From NCBI RefSeq assembly GCF_042650565.1, contig NZ_JBHSBH010000001.1, forward strand, positions 1-64,000: a DNA stretch of 64,000 bases, in the 5' to 3' direction. The DNA is from Nocardiopsis_B sediminis. Lineage in GTDB: Bacteria > Actinomycetota > Actinomycetes > Streptosporangiales > Streptosporangiaceae. Position 1 is the first letter of the stretch; every line of letters starts with the position of its first letter. The notes beneath the pieces were generated by a model. It was not told the DNA's origin. It made no database searches and saw nothing but the letters and a program-made list of their open reading frames with translations. The translations under genes and the position numbers were made by a program. Shown one piece after another: positions 7,879-16,682 of the stretch.

Positions 7879-8844
7879 ATGAACAGCAGCCACCGCACCG
7901 CGACCCACCGCATCACCACCGCCCTGGCCGTCCTCGCCCTGGGCACCACGACCGCCGCCGCACCCGCCGCCGCGGCGTCCTACCCCGAGCACACCGTCAG
8001 CCGCTACACCCCGCTCAGCGGCGGCAACGCCGACCGCACCGCCGCCCGCGACGCCGGGTGCGCCGAAGGCCGCACCGGACGCGACGGCGTCCGCGTCCTG
8101 TTCTTCGGCACCCAGGAGAAGGGCGACAAACTCCGCCAGCCCGGAACCAACTCCGGCTCCTCCAGCGCCCGCGTCGCCGCCTCCACCGCCTCCGACGCCG
8201 CCACCGCCTGGGCCGAGGGCTTCAACGAATGCCGCACCGGCGGCGCCACCGCCGACCTCGCCATGGGCGTCAACAACAAGTCCGACGGCGGCCTCGACGG
8301 CGCCGCCGCCGGCCGCGCCTGGGCATCCGTCGTCAACGCCACCGACGACACCGGCGCCGTCACCATCACCGCCGCCATCGACGCCGAACCCGCATGGTCG
8401 AACCCCTCCTGGGCGCGCGGCTGGGTCGACGCCTTCACCCAGGCCAGCGACCGCACGCTCTATGCCGCCAACTCCGCCGACGGCTGCCCCACCCACGGCT
8501 CCACCTCGACCAGCTGCAACAACGGGTGGAAACTCTCCGACCTGCACTACGTGGCCACCGGCGCCGCCTCCACCATCCAGGCCATCCCGCAGATCTACCG
8601 CACCGACGGCATCCAGGCCCGCCAGTGGTCGGCCATCAGCTCCTGGGGCGCCACCAAGGGCTCCGGGCCGGTCCGCTTCGCCGGCGCCATGTCCCAAGAG
8701 GCCGCCTGCAAACAGCGCGGCGGCTGCTCCACCACCGACAACTCCCCCAAGGACGCCTGGAACCAGCTCTACACCGAACTCAACAACCACTCCGAGACCA
8801 AGGTCAGTTCACTGCCCAACGCCACCGACATGCGCTGGCCCTGA
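7879..8844 (+). CDS. Secreted protein of unknown function
   Basis: A 321-residue protein with a clear signal peptide: basic start, hydrophobic core TTALAVLALGTTTAAAP, and likely cleavage in the AAAAS region near residue 33. The mature part has six cysteines that could form three disulfides. Conserved-looking blocks are VRVLFFGTQE, AIDAEPAWSNPSWARGWVDAF and AISSWGATKGS. The alternation of hydrophobic strands with acidic residues recalls a glycoside-hydrolase-like barrel of the DUF1906 kind, but I cannot assign it. The start follows GGAGG by five bases. A strong two-way terminator lies just downstream. Confidence 0.7.
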   Translation: MNSSHRTATHRITTALAVLALGTTTAAAPAAAASYPEHTVSRYTPLSGGNADRTAARDAGCAEGRTGRDGVRVLFFGTQEKGDKLRQPGTNSGSSSARVAASTASDAATAWAEGFNECRTGGATADLAMGVNNKSDGGLDGAAAGRAWASVVNATDDTGAVTITAAIDAEPAWSNPSWARGWVDAFTQASDRTLYAANSADGCPTHGSTSTSCNNGWKLSDLHYVATGAASTIQAIPQIYRTDGIQARQWSAISSWGATKGSGPVRFAGAMSQEAACKQRGGCSTTDNSPKDAWNQLYTELNNHSETKVSSLPNATDMRWP

Positions 8845-8876
8845 CCCCGCCGGCCCACGCCGACGCCCGGCCACCC

Positions 8877-8913
8877 GTCCGGCCCCCGCCACCACCGGTG
8901 GCGGGGGCCGGAC
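8877..8913. terminator. Bidirectional terminator
   Basis: Perfect 16-bp arms (8877-8892 and 8898-8913) with a 5-nt loop CACCG sit between the convergent secreted-protein and membrane-protein genes. Confidence 0.75.
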
Positions 8914-8968
8914 CACGCGCCACCACACGCCCCACCCCCAGGCGGTGCGCCGCGGAAGGCCGCCACCG

Positions 8969-9370
8969 TCAGGCCGCACCGGCCGCCCGGGGCCGGCGAC
9001 CGGACCCGATCCACGCCAGCCGCAGGACACTCATGGCGAACAACACGACGCCCAACGGGACGTGCAGGGCCATCACGTGCATGATGCCCACCACGACCTG
9101 CGCCGACATCAGGACCAGGAACCCGGCCGCATACAGGACCGTCGCGAACGAGCCCCCGCCCGGCCGCCACACCACGACCGCCGCGACCACGTGCAGCATC
9201 GCCGCGGCGAAGACCACCCGCGCCCCGATGCTGTGCAGCGGCTCTCCGTAGGGCGTGGCCAGCACCAGCCCGGCGCTGACCGCCTGGACGAAGACCAGGA
9301 GCGTTTGCAGGATGATCGCGACACGCAGGAACGTGAGGAGCCCCTGCCGGGTCGTCGTGGAAGCGGCCAT
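8969..9370 (-). CDS. Four-span membrane protein, unknown function
   Basis: A 133-residue protein with four evenly spaced hydrophobic helices, a histidine (HSIGAR, LHVVAAVVVW, IMHVMALHVP) near the membrane face of several, and a basic C-terminus. It resembles small integral proteins of the DoxX/cytochrome-like size class but lacks a motif I can name. The start at 9370 (MAASTTTRQG) is preferred to an upstream frame rich in Pro and Arg. It is divergent from the histidine kinase gene. Confidence 0.6.
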   Translation of the reverse strand: MAASTTTRQGLLTFLRVAIILQTLLVFVQAVSAGLVLATPYGEPLHSIGARVVFAAAMLHVVAAVVVWRPGGGSFATVLYAAGFLVLMSAQVVVGIMHVMALHVPLGVVLFAMSVLRLAWIGSGRRPRAAGAA

Positions 9371-9794
9371 GGGAAGGCCCGCCCTTCTCGAGCTCGGCGG
9401 TGGCGGCGGCCGGAGGACCCGGCGCCCCATCCCCCCGACGAAACAGCCGCCCCCAATGTGAGGCGGCGCGCCCGCACCCTCCCCGCCGGCCTGCCGGAGC
9501 GCCCGCTACGCCACGCCCCGCCGCCGGCCCGACACCCTCCGCGCGCAGGGAGCCGGCCCGGCGACCGCCGCCCACCCCTGCTCATCGGCCCCGGATCCCG
9601 CACCACCGGGCCCGCAGCCGGCCACGAAACCGCCACCGGGCCCGCCCGGTAGGATCCAGCCGACCCCGCCCCCGCCCGCCCCGATTGGGGACCTGGCACC
9701 CCTGCCACCCGCCCGCCGCCCCACGACAATGAACACCGACACCCACCACCGCACCCCCGCCGGCGCGGCGGCCCCGCCCGGAAGGACCCCGCCC
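9371..9794. other. Intergenic between divergent genes
   Basis: About 420 bp, low-complexity C-rich. It holds the promoters of the membrane protein and of the kinase operon. No gene or clear operator was found. Confidence 0.35.
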
Positions 9795-11039
9795 ATGGCA
9801 CCACCCGACGACGCCCCCCGGCCCGGCCTGCTGCACCTGCTCGCCTGGTCGCTCCTGCTCGTCGCCCACGCCGTCGCCGGAACCGTCCTGCTCGCCCTCT
9901 TCCTCATCGCCGGCGCCCTCTCCGCCATCTGGGTCGGCCTGCCCCTCCTGGTCACCATCACCCGCCTCATCCGCGCCCACGCCGACACCAACCGCCACCT
10001 GCTCGGCCGCTTCCTCGACGACGGCCCCATCCCCACCCCCTACCGGCCCCTGCCCGACACCGGCCTGGCCCCCCAGATCCGCGCCACCATCACCGACTCC
10101 GCCACCTGGCGCGACCTCGCCTGGCTCGCCGTCAACACCACCGCCGGCATCACCATCGCCGCCGTCCCCGCCGGCCTGGTCTTCCTCAGCGCCCTCAGCG
10201 CCGTCTCCGCCCTGTTCAACTGGACCTGGAGCTTCCACGACAGCTGGTACCCCCTCCTCATCGCCCTCGCCCTCCTGGTCGCCTTCCGCCTGCTGACCCC
10301 CCTGGCCGTCACCGCCTACGCCCACCTCAACCGCTGGCTGCTGGCCCCCACCGAAAAGGCCCGCCTCACCGCCCGCGTCGCCCACCTGGCCACCTCCCGC
10401 GCCGAGACCATCGACGCCCAGGCCTCCGAGGTCCGCCGCATCGAACGCGACCTCCACGACGGCGCCCAGGCCCGCCTCGTCGCCCTGGGCATGAGCCTGG
10501 GCATGGCCGAGGAGATGCTCAACGACGACCCCGCCAACGCCCGCAAACTCCTCGCCGAAGCCCGCGAGACCACCCGCCACGCCCTCACCGAACTGCGCGA
10601 CCTCGTCCGCGGCATCCACCCGCCCGTCCTCGTGGAACGCGGCCTCGACGGCGCCGTGCGCGCCCTGGCCGTCGCCCAGCACCTGCCCATCACCGTCGAC
10701 ATCGACCTGCCCGGCCGCCCCGCCGACCCCGTGGAATCCGCCGCCTACTTCGCCGTCGTCGAACTCCTCACCAACGCCGCCAAGCACTCCGGCGCCGACC
10801 GCGCCTGGGTCCGCATCAACCACGGCCGCGGCCGCATGGTCATCATCGTCGGCGACAACGGAGGCGGCGGCGCCGACCTCCAGGGCGGCACCGGCCTGCA
10901 AGGCATCCGGCGCCGCCTGGCCGCATTCGATGGCACGATGAACCTCGTCAGCCCGGCAGGCGGGCCGACCATCGTCACCATGGAGCTACCGTGCGTGTTG
11001 TCATCGCCGAAGACCTCGCCCTCCTCCGCGACGGACTGA
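9795..11039 (+). CDS. Sensor histidine kinase (NarL/DesK type)
   Basis: A 414-residue membrane sensor kinase. The N-terminal half has four hydrophobic segments in two pairs, separated by a soluble loop, matching the putative sensor domain common in actinobacterial DesK-like kinases. The H-box ERDLHDGAQARL places the phospho-acceptor at His221, in a HisKA_3 dimerisation domain. ATP-binding boxes follow: an N-box ELLTNAAKHSG near residue 325, then GDNGGGG and GTGLQGIRRRL. The start at 9795 follows GAAGGA and is preferred to 9729, which has no ribosome site. The 3' end overlaps the response regulator gene by 49 bp, so the two are translated together. Confidence 0.92.
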   Translation: MAPPDDAPRPGLLHLLAWSLLLVAHAVAGTVLLALFLIAGALSAIWVGLPLLVTITRLIRAHADTNRHLLGRFLDDGPIPTPYRPLPDTGLAPQIRATITDSATWRDLAWLAVNTTAGITIAAVPAGLVFLSALSAVSALFNWTWSFHDSWYPLLIALALLVAFRLLTPLAVTAYAHLNRWLLAPTEKARLTARVAHLATSRAETIDAQASEVRRIERDLHDGAQARLVALGMSLGMAEEMLNDDPANARKLLAEARETTRHALTELRDLVRGIHPPVLVERGLDGAVRALAVAQHLPITVDIDLPGRPADPVESAAYFAVVELLTNAAKHSGADRAWVRINHGRGRMVIIVGDNGGGGADLQGGTGLQGIRRRLAAFDGTMNLVSPAGGPTIVTMELPCVLSSPKTSPSSATD

Positions 11040-11632
11040 TCCGGCTGCTACAGGCCCACGAATGCGACGTCGTCGCCGCCGTCGAAAGCGGCCCCGACCT
11101 CCTCAAGGCCCTCATCGAGCACCGCCCCGACGTCGCCGTCGTCGACGTCCGCCTGCCGCCCACCTTCACCGACGAAGGCCTCCAGGCCGCCATCGAGGCC
11201 CGCCGCAAGATCCCCGGCCTGCCCATCCTCGTGCTCTCCCAGCACGTCGAGCAGCTCTACGCCCGCGAACTGCTCTCCGACGACGGCGGCGCCGTGGGCT
11301 ACCTGCTCAAGGACCGCGTCTTCGACATCGGCCAGTTCATCGACGCCGTGCGCCGCGTGGCCGCCGGGGGCACCGCCATGGACCCCGCCGTGATCTCCCA
11401 GCTCCTGGCCAAGCACGACGACGGCCCCCTGGCCGCCCTCACCCCGCGCGAACGCGAAGTCCTGGGCGAAATGGCCGAGGGCCGCTCCAACTACGCCATC
11501 GCCGGCCGCCTCTTCATCACCGACAAGGCCGTCAGCAAGCACATCAACAACATCTTCACCAAACTCGACCTGCCGCCCTCCACCGACGACAGCCGCCGCG
11601 TCCTGGCCGTCCTGGCCTACCTCAACCGCTGA
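10991..11632 (+). CDS. NarL/LuxR-type response regulator
   Basis: A 213-residue two-domain regulator. The receiver domain shows the acidic pocket at Glu7-Asp8, the phospho-acceptor Asp52 in VVDVRLPP and Lys in YLLKD. The C-terminal LuxR-type helix-turn-helix begins at LTPREREVLGEMAEG and contains the recognition helix in TDKAVSKHINNIF. The GTG start at 10991 lies inside the kinase gene. Together they form a two-component system; the signal and targets are not visible. Systems of this family in actinomycetes often respond to envelope stress and may control adjacent genes, but none here is an obvious target. Confidence 0.93.
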   Translation: MRVVIAEDLALLRDGLIRLLQAHECDVVAAVESGPDLLKALIEHRPDVAVVDVRLPPTFTDEGLQAAIEARRKIPGLPILVLSQHVEQLYARELLSDDGGAVGYLLKDRVFDIGQFIDAVRRVAAGGTAMDPAVISQLLAKHDDGPLAALTPREREVLGEMAEGRSNYAIAGRLFITDKAVSKHINNIFTKLDLPPSTDDSRRVLAVLAYLNR

Positions 11633-11695
11633 CACACCCGCACCCGGGGCGGACCGGCCCCGGGCGCTTGCGGGCCGCTTCGTGAAAAGGGGGCC

Positions 11696-12391
11696 TCAGT
11701 CCTCGTCACTCCGAGAGTCGGGAGCGGGGGCGGGCAGGGACCCGCTGCGGCGTTCCAGCCGCTCCAGCTCGCCCACGGCGTAGCCGAGCCCCGACTCCAG
11801 CCGCGCGCGGCGGTGGTCCTCGGCGGCCTCCACCACACCGCCGGCCTGGGCCTCCATGCGCTCCACCACCGGCGCGATCTCGGATGCGGCCGCGCCCTGG
11901 CGCAGGGCGGAGGCGACCTGCCATTCGACGTTGTACATCACCGTCACCTCGTCGGCGCGGTCGCGCAGCACCCGGTCGCCGCCGCGGACCGCGTCGGTGG
12001 CCCGCTGGGCGCGGGCCAAAAGGCTCGCGCCGTAGGGGTCCAAGTCATGGGCGCCGACCACGCGGTCCCTGCGGTCCCGGAGCAGCGTGCGGCGTCTGGA
12101 GCGCGGGGACGCGCGGTGGTCGCGCCAGGCGAACCCGGCGCCCAGGCCGGTGGAGCCCACGGCGGCGGCCAGGACCGCCGCCGTCGGCCCGGTGTCGGCC
12201 CCACTCACCCCCAGGATCACGGCCAGGCACATCATCAACGGACCCAGGACCGCCAGGATCCTCGCCGGCGGCCCCAAGGCCACCGGGGGCAGCGCACCGG
12301 AGCCCAGGAGCGTGCGCTCCTGCTCGGGCAGCTCGGGGTCCACGCTCAGGCGGTGCGGATACGCGGGACGGAACCGCTCGTACGCGCTCAC
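11696..12391 (-). CDS. Membrane protein with C-terminal helical region, unknown function
   Basis: A 231-residue protein with a cytoplasmic N-terminus and two adjacent hydrophobic segments (about residues 41-64 and 68-88). A long helical, charged C-terminal part, likely to form a coiled coil, follows (EVTVMYNVEWQVASALRQ onward). No family recognised. The GTG start at 12391 has GGAAGG upstream; the longer frame is out-of-character. A stem-loop at 12429-12449 lies in its 5' region. It stands alone between the two-component system and the synthetase-like gene. Confidence 0.6.
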   Translation of the reverse strand: MSAYERFRPAYPHRLSVDPELPEQERTLLGSGALPPVALGPPARILAVLGPLMMCLAVILGVSGADTGPTAAVLAAAVGSTGLGAGFAWRDHRASPRSRRRTLLRDRRDRVVGAHDLDPYGASLLARAQRATDAVRGGDRVLRDRADEVTVMYNVEWQVASALRQGAAASEIAPVVERMEAQAGGVVEAAEDHRRARLESGLGYAVGELERLERRSGSLPAPAPDSRSDED

Positions 12392-12428
12392 AGGGGGCCT
12401 TCCATCGGCGAAGGGCGGACATGACGAA

Positions 12429-12449
12429 GGCCCGGCACTGTGCCGGGCC
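12429..12449. terminator. Hairpin upstream of the membrane-protein gene
   Basis: GGCCCGGCA (12429-12437) and TGCCGGGCC (12441-12449) form a 9-bp stem with a 3-nt loop, and flanking ATGAC/GTCAT could extend it. It could terminate the synthetase-like transcript from the right or attenuate the downstream gene. Confidence 0.4.
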
Positions 12450-12647
12450 GTCATACTTCCCCACCGTCCGCGGGGCACGAGAGGCCTCGTGCGAGGGGTC
12501 CGACCCCGTGTTCGGGGGGTACCACAGCGTACCCGCGGGAAAGGCCGGCCCTCAACAACGGCGCCGGCCTGCGCCGCGATCCGCACGGCGCCGCCGTCCG
12601 CCGGCCACACCCACCACCCGCCCGGGACCGGAGCCCCGCACCCGCCG

Positions 12648-14555
12648 CTACTCCCGCGGCCCCGGCTCCGGCATGCGGTAGAGGCCGTCGATCTCCTCGG
12701 CGAACGCCCGCAGCACCGCATCGCGCCGCAGCCGCCCGTCCTCCAGCACCAGCCCGCTGCGCGGCGCGAACTCCTCGGCCAGCACGTGAAACGCACGCAC
12801 CGCCCACACCGAGGGCACCGCCCGGTTGGCCGCGCGCACCCCCGCCTGGATCTCCCGCAGCAGCTCCGGGTCTTGCGCCAGGTCCTCACGCGACAACGAC
12901 AGCGGCCGGTTGTTCACCAGCCGCCAGTACTCCAGCTGGTCGGCGATCAGCGTCACCAGCGCGCTCGCATAGGGCCGCCCCGACCCGATCACCATCGCCT
13001 GGCTGATCAGCGGATGCGCCCGCAGCCGCTCCTCCAGCACCGCCACATGATCCACCACCGCCGGCACCGCCACCTCGGCACGCTCCACAGCGGCCGCCGC
13101 CGGCGGCGGCGCGGCAAGGGCCCTGCGCCGCGCGGGCTGCTCCGGCGGCGCCGCCAGCGACGCCTGCGCCCGCAGCCGCCGCCGCACCGTCAAATACCCC
13201 CCGCTGTCCATCTCCCCGGCGAACCCGGTGGCCAGCCACCCGTCGCGAAACGCCGCCTGCCCTGCCTCGGGCGCCCCCCAGTACCCCGCGAACACCCCCG
13301 GGCCGCGCAGATGCACCTCGCCGTCGCGCGCCAGCCGCATCTCCACCCCGGGCAGCGGCCGCCCGGCCGTGCCCGCACGCCGCTCCCCCGGCGCGTTCGC
13401 GGTGAACGCCCCGGCGCTCTCCACCGTCCCGAACGCCTGGAACACCGCGATGCCGATCCCCGAGTAGAACCGGTCCAGCCGCTCGCCCAGCCCGCCCCCC
13501 ACACACACCACCAGCCGGACCCGCCCGCCCAACGCCTCGCGGATCCGCCCGTACATCCACTCGTACATCGCCCGCGACACGCGCTTCCACGCACTCTTGC
13601 GCTCGGTCCCGTCGAACTCCACGGCCAGATCCGTCGCCGCCCGAAACGCCGTCAGGTCCTCATCGCCGCTGTCGCCCGTGCCCTCGGTCACCCGCGCATA
13701 CACCTGGTCCAGCAGCTCGGCGCCGCTCACCAGCACGGTGGGCCGGAACGCGCGCAGATCGGCCTCCCACCCCGCCCCGGGCGCGCCCACCCCCACGCGG
13801 ATGCCCCCCAGCACGCACGCCACCAGGGCGCCGTGCCCGGCCACGCCCGCCAGCGGCAGCCGCAGCAGCGCGCTCTCCTGCCCCGGGTCGCGCCCGGGCA
13901 GGCCCGGCGCCAGCCGCTCCACCAGACCCGCCGCCGCCGACAGGTAGTTGCCGTGCGTCAGCACCGCGCCCCGCGGCCGCACCAGCCCCGTCACCGGGTA
14001 CACGATCGACGCCGGGTCGTCGCGGCGCGCCTCCTCGCGCCGGAAGCGCACCGCCGAGGAATCCATGTAGGCGCCCGGGCGCGCGATCGCCTCCAGCCCC
14101 TCCCGGTCCAGCCGGAAGACGCGCGCCAGATCGGTCAGCTCATAGGCGAGCCCCTCCACCACCGGCGCGTGGCGGCCGTCCTCCAGCACCACCGCAGCCG
14201 GGCCGCAGTCGCGCAGGATGTGGCGCAGCCGCTCAGGCGAACACACCGCCGGCACCGGAACCAGCACCGCGCGCACCGCCCACACCGCGAACGCGATCAG
14301 CGCCCACTCATAGCGGTTGGCGCACACCAGCACCACACGGTCGCCGGCGCCCACGCCCACGCCGATCAGGCCTTTGGCCACCGCGCCCATCTGGGTGAGG
14401 AACTCCCCGGCGGCCACCCGGTGCCAGTCACCCTCCGTGTCCCTGATCGCGAAGACGTGGGCGCGCGCGTCCGCGCCGGCACTACGGTAAGCGAGCTCAC
14501 CCAACCCCGTGAGTTCCCGGGCCGCTGCCCCCGGGGCCGACCGAGACTGTCCCAT
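12648..14555 (-). CDS. Long-chain acyl-CoA synthetase-like protein with degenerate active site
   Basis: A 635-residue protein with the architecture of FadD15-type long-chain acyl-CoA synthetases (large ANL domain plus short C-terminal lid). The signature motifs are broken. The P-loop, normally TSGTTGxPKG, reads YPVTGLVRPRG. The TGD motif reads ATGF. The hinge GRxK reads RRRLRAQ. The C-terminal region that should hold the catalytic lysine (LTPTxK) is shortened to LVLEDGRLRRDAVLRAF. The A5-like motif is QAFGTVES. The frame is intact over its full length, so it is not a decaying pseudogene. It probably no longer adenylates and may bind ligand or act as a scaffold or regulator. The start at 14555 follows GGAGG at about ten bases. 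Confidence 0.8.
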   Translation of the reverse strand: MGQSRSAPGAAARELTGLGELAYRSAGADARAHVFAIRDTEGDWHRVAAGEFLTQMGAVAKGLIGVGVGAGDRVVLVCANRYEWALIAFAVWAVRAVLVPVPAVCSPERLRHILRDCGPAAVVLEDGRHAPVVEGLAYELTDLARVFRLDREGLEAIARPGAYMDSSAVRFRREEARRDDPASIVYPVTGLVRPRGAVLTHGNYLSAAAGLVERLAPGLPGRDPGQESALLRLPLAGVAGHGALVACVLGGIRVGVGAPGAGWEADLRAFRPTVLVSGAELLDQVYARVTEGTGDSGDEDLTAFRAATDLAVEFDGTERKSAWKRVSRAMYEWMYGRIREALGGRVRLVVCVGGGLGERLDRFYSGIGIAVFQAFGTVESAGAFTANAPGERRAGTAGRPLPGVEMRLARDGEVHLRGPGVFAGYWGAPEAGQAAFRDGWLATGFAGEMDSGGYLTVRRRLRAQASLAAPPEQPARRRALAAPPPAAAAVERAEVAVPAVVDHVAVLEERLRAHPLISQAMVIGSGRPYASALVTLIADQLEYWRLVNNRPLSLSREDLAQDPELLREIQAGVRAANRAVPSVWAVRAFHVLAEEFAPRSGLVLEDGRLRRDAVLRAFAEEIDGLYRMPEPGPRE

Positions 14556-14823
14556 CCCAGCGCTCGCCTCCACACCGATATCCCGCACGTCAAAACGGAC
14601 GTGCCCTACTGTGCACGGTCTCCTCACCCGGCGGCAACCCGCACAACACCGGAAAACGACGCAAAACCGCCCACCTGAACAGGAACCGCCGTTCTGCGCG
14701 CCTTCCTCACCCACCGCACACACCCCAAAATCACCCAGCGTGACCGCATGCCCGCGCACCCCACCCACGAAAAAAGGCCCGGGCCCACCGCCCGCCCGGG
14801 CCACATCACACGATCATCCGACC
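14556..14823. other. Intergenic with promoter of the synthetase-like gene
   Basis: About 270 bp, somewhat lower in GC than its surroundings. It contains the terminator of the upstream Bcr/CflA gene (14776-14802) and presumably the promoter of the synthetase-like gene. No gene seen. Confidence 0.4.
14776..14802 (-). terminator. Canonical intrinsic terminator of the Bcr/CflA gene
   Basis: On the minus strand the stem GGCCCGGGC/GCCCGGGCC (9 bp, 9-nt loop) is followed directly by six T residues. It is one of the few hairpins here with a T-run, 22 bp past the stop. Confidence 0.85.
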
Positions 14824-16095
14824 TCACACGGCAGGACGCACCGACCTCCGCGCCACCACCACGAACACCGCCGCGGCCACCCCGCCCGTCGCCACCATCA
14901 CCACCGCCATACTCGCCAGGCTCGCCTCACCCGACGCCGTCATCCCCGCCAGCGACGCCAACCCGCCGCCCAGCGCGAACTGCAACGACCCCATCAGCGC
15001 CGACGCCGTCCCCGCCACCGACGCCGGCTGCGAGGAGATCGCCAGCGACGTCGCGTTGGGGAACACGAACCCCACGCTGAACATCATCACGAAGAACACC
15101 GCCGCCACCGCCACCAGCGCACCCGGGCCGCCCACACCCGCCAGGGCCAGCACCCCCAGCGTCAGCACCGCCGCCACCATGCCCGCCAGGCCCGCCCCCA
15201 GCCGGCGCACCGTCTCCACCCGGCCGATCAGGAACCCGTTGACCTGGTTGCCCGCCATGATCCCCACCGTGGTCACCGCGAACACCATGCTGAACTGCTG
15301 CGCGCTGGCCCCGAACTCGTTCTGCGATACGAACGAGAACGCGGAGATGTAGGTGAACATGCAGCCGAAGCTCAGCCCCAGCACCAGCGTCGGGCCCGCG
15401 AACCGCACATCGCGCACCAGCCGCCCCACCGTTGCCACCAGCCCCGCCGGGTTCACCGGCCCCCGCTGCTCCCGCGGCAGGCTCTCCGGCAGCCAGAAGA
15501 ACACCACCACCAGGCTCGCCAGCGACACCAGGCCCAGCGCCGCGAACAGCAGCCGCCACGGCCCCAACAGCAGCAGCTGCCCGCCCAGAACCGGCCCCAG
15601 CAACGGCGCCAGCCCCATCACCAGCATCAGCCGCGAGAAGAACCGCGCCGCGTCGTCCCCCTCGAACAGGTCACGCACCACCGCCCGCGAGATCACCGTC
15701 CCCGCCGCACCGGCCATCCCCTGCACGAACCGCAGCGCAACGAACGCCCCCGCCGAGGGCACCAGCACACACAGAAACGACGCCACCGTGAACAGCGCCG
15801 TCCCCACCAGCAGCGGAACCCGCCGCCCCCACGCATCGCTCATCGGCCCGATCACCAGCTGCCCCAGCGCCATCCCCAGCATGATCGCCGTCAGCGTCAG
15901 CTGGATCCGCGCCTGCGAGGACCCCAGGTCCTCCGCGATCGCCGGCAGCGCCGGCAGATACAGATCGGTCGCCAACGGCCCCGTCGCCGTCAGCATCCCC
16001 AGCACGAGCACCAACAGCGCCATCGAACGGCGCGACCGCGGCACCGCCGAAGCGGCCGCCGCCCCCACAGAGGAGGACGAAGGGGACAAAGACAT
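14824..16095 (-). CDS. Bcr/CflA-type multidrug MFS transporter
   Basis: A 423-residue DHA1 drug:proton antiporter with twelve predicted membrane segments. TDLYLPALPAIAEDL in the first loop, GPMSDAWGRRVPLLVG in loop 2-3 (motif A), and RFVQGMAGAAGTVISRAVVRDL (motif C region) are characteristic of the Bcr/CflA subfamily, whose members export bicyclomycin, chloramphenicol and sulfonamides. The actual substrate is unknown. The start at 16095 follows GGGAG by seven bases. It is transcribed divergently from the SDR gene, across nearly 600 bp, and ends at a T-run terminator. Confidence 0.9.
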   Translation of the reverse strand: MSLSPSSSSVGAAAASAVPRSRRSMALLVLVLGMLTATGPLATDLYLPALPAIAEDLGSSQARIQLTLTAIMLGMALGQLVIGPMSDAWGRRVPLLVGTALFTVASFLCVLVPSAGAFVALRFVQGMAGAAGTVISRAVVRDLFEGDDAARFFSRLMLVMGLAPLLGPVLGGQLLLLGPWRLLFAALGLVSLASLVVVFFWLPESLPREQRGPVNPAGLVATVGRLVRDVRFAGPTLVLGLSFGCMFTYISAFSFVSQNEFGASAQQFSMVFAVTTVGIMAGNQVNGFLIGRVETVRRLGAGLAGMVAAVLTLGVLALAGVGGPGALVAVAAVFFVMMFSVGFVFPNATSLAISSQPASVAGTASALMGSLQFALGGGLASLAGMTASGEASLASMAVVMVATGGVAAAVFVVVARRSVRPAV

Positions 16096-16682
16096 GCGAA
16101 GACTCCCATCCACTACGGCGTCAGGGGGGACGGCTGCACCCGGCCACCGACCAATGCCAACACCCACCCCCCCACCACTACATCCGCCAACGCCGACCTC
16201 CCGAACGTGACCTCCATTACCCAACCCCCCACCAGCGACAAAACCCCGAACCCGTGGCCAACCGCCCCGGATCCACCCCACCCACCCCGCCGCACCCCCG
16301 CCGGCGCCCCCGCACCACCCGCACCCCCCGGCCAGGCCCACAACCACAAATGCCGTCGCCACCAGACCCGGCGGCGACGACGGCACCGATCACCGGGAGC
16401 CCAGCACGCGGCGAAGTGCTCGTCCCCGGCCCAGCCGCCCCGCTCAGCGACCTCGACCCGGCTCGCCCACCGGCGACCGGGGGTCCCTGACAGTACCTGG
16501 CACACGCACGCGAACTGCTGTTTCCTCGATATCGGCGGCACGCGGACGGCCACCCCGGACGGGTCCGGGAACCGTCTGCGGCCGCGCGAAGGGCCTGCCG
16601 CACGGGCAGCACGGAACGCATGGAAATCAACGCACAGGGTAATCGCAGGGCGGAGCAGACCGCACCGAAGGAGCACCAGCAA
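16096..16682. other. Long divergent intergenic region
   Basis: About 590 bp, mostly very C-rich on the plus strand. Apparent frames are long only because stop codons are rare at this GC content. None shows a family pattern. The region between about 16490 and 16560 is less GC-rich and may carry the SDR promoter. Confidence 0.35.
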
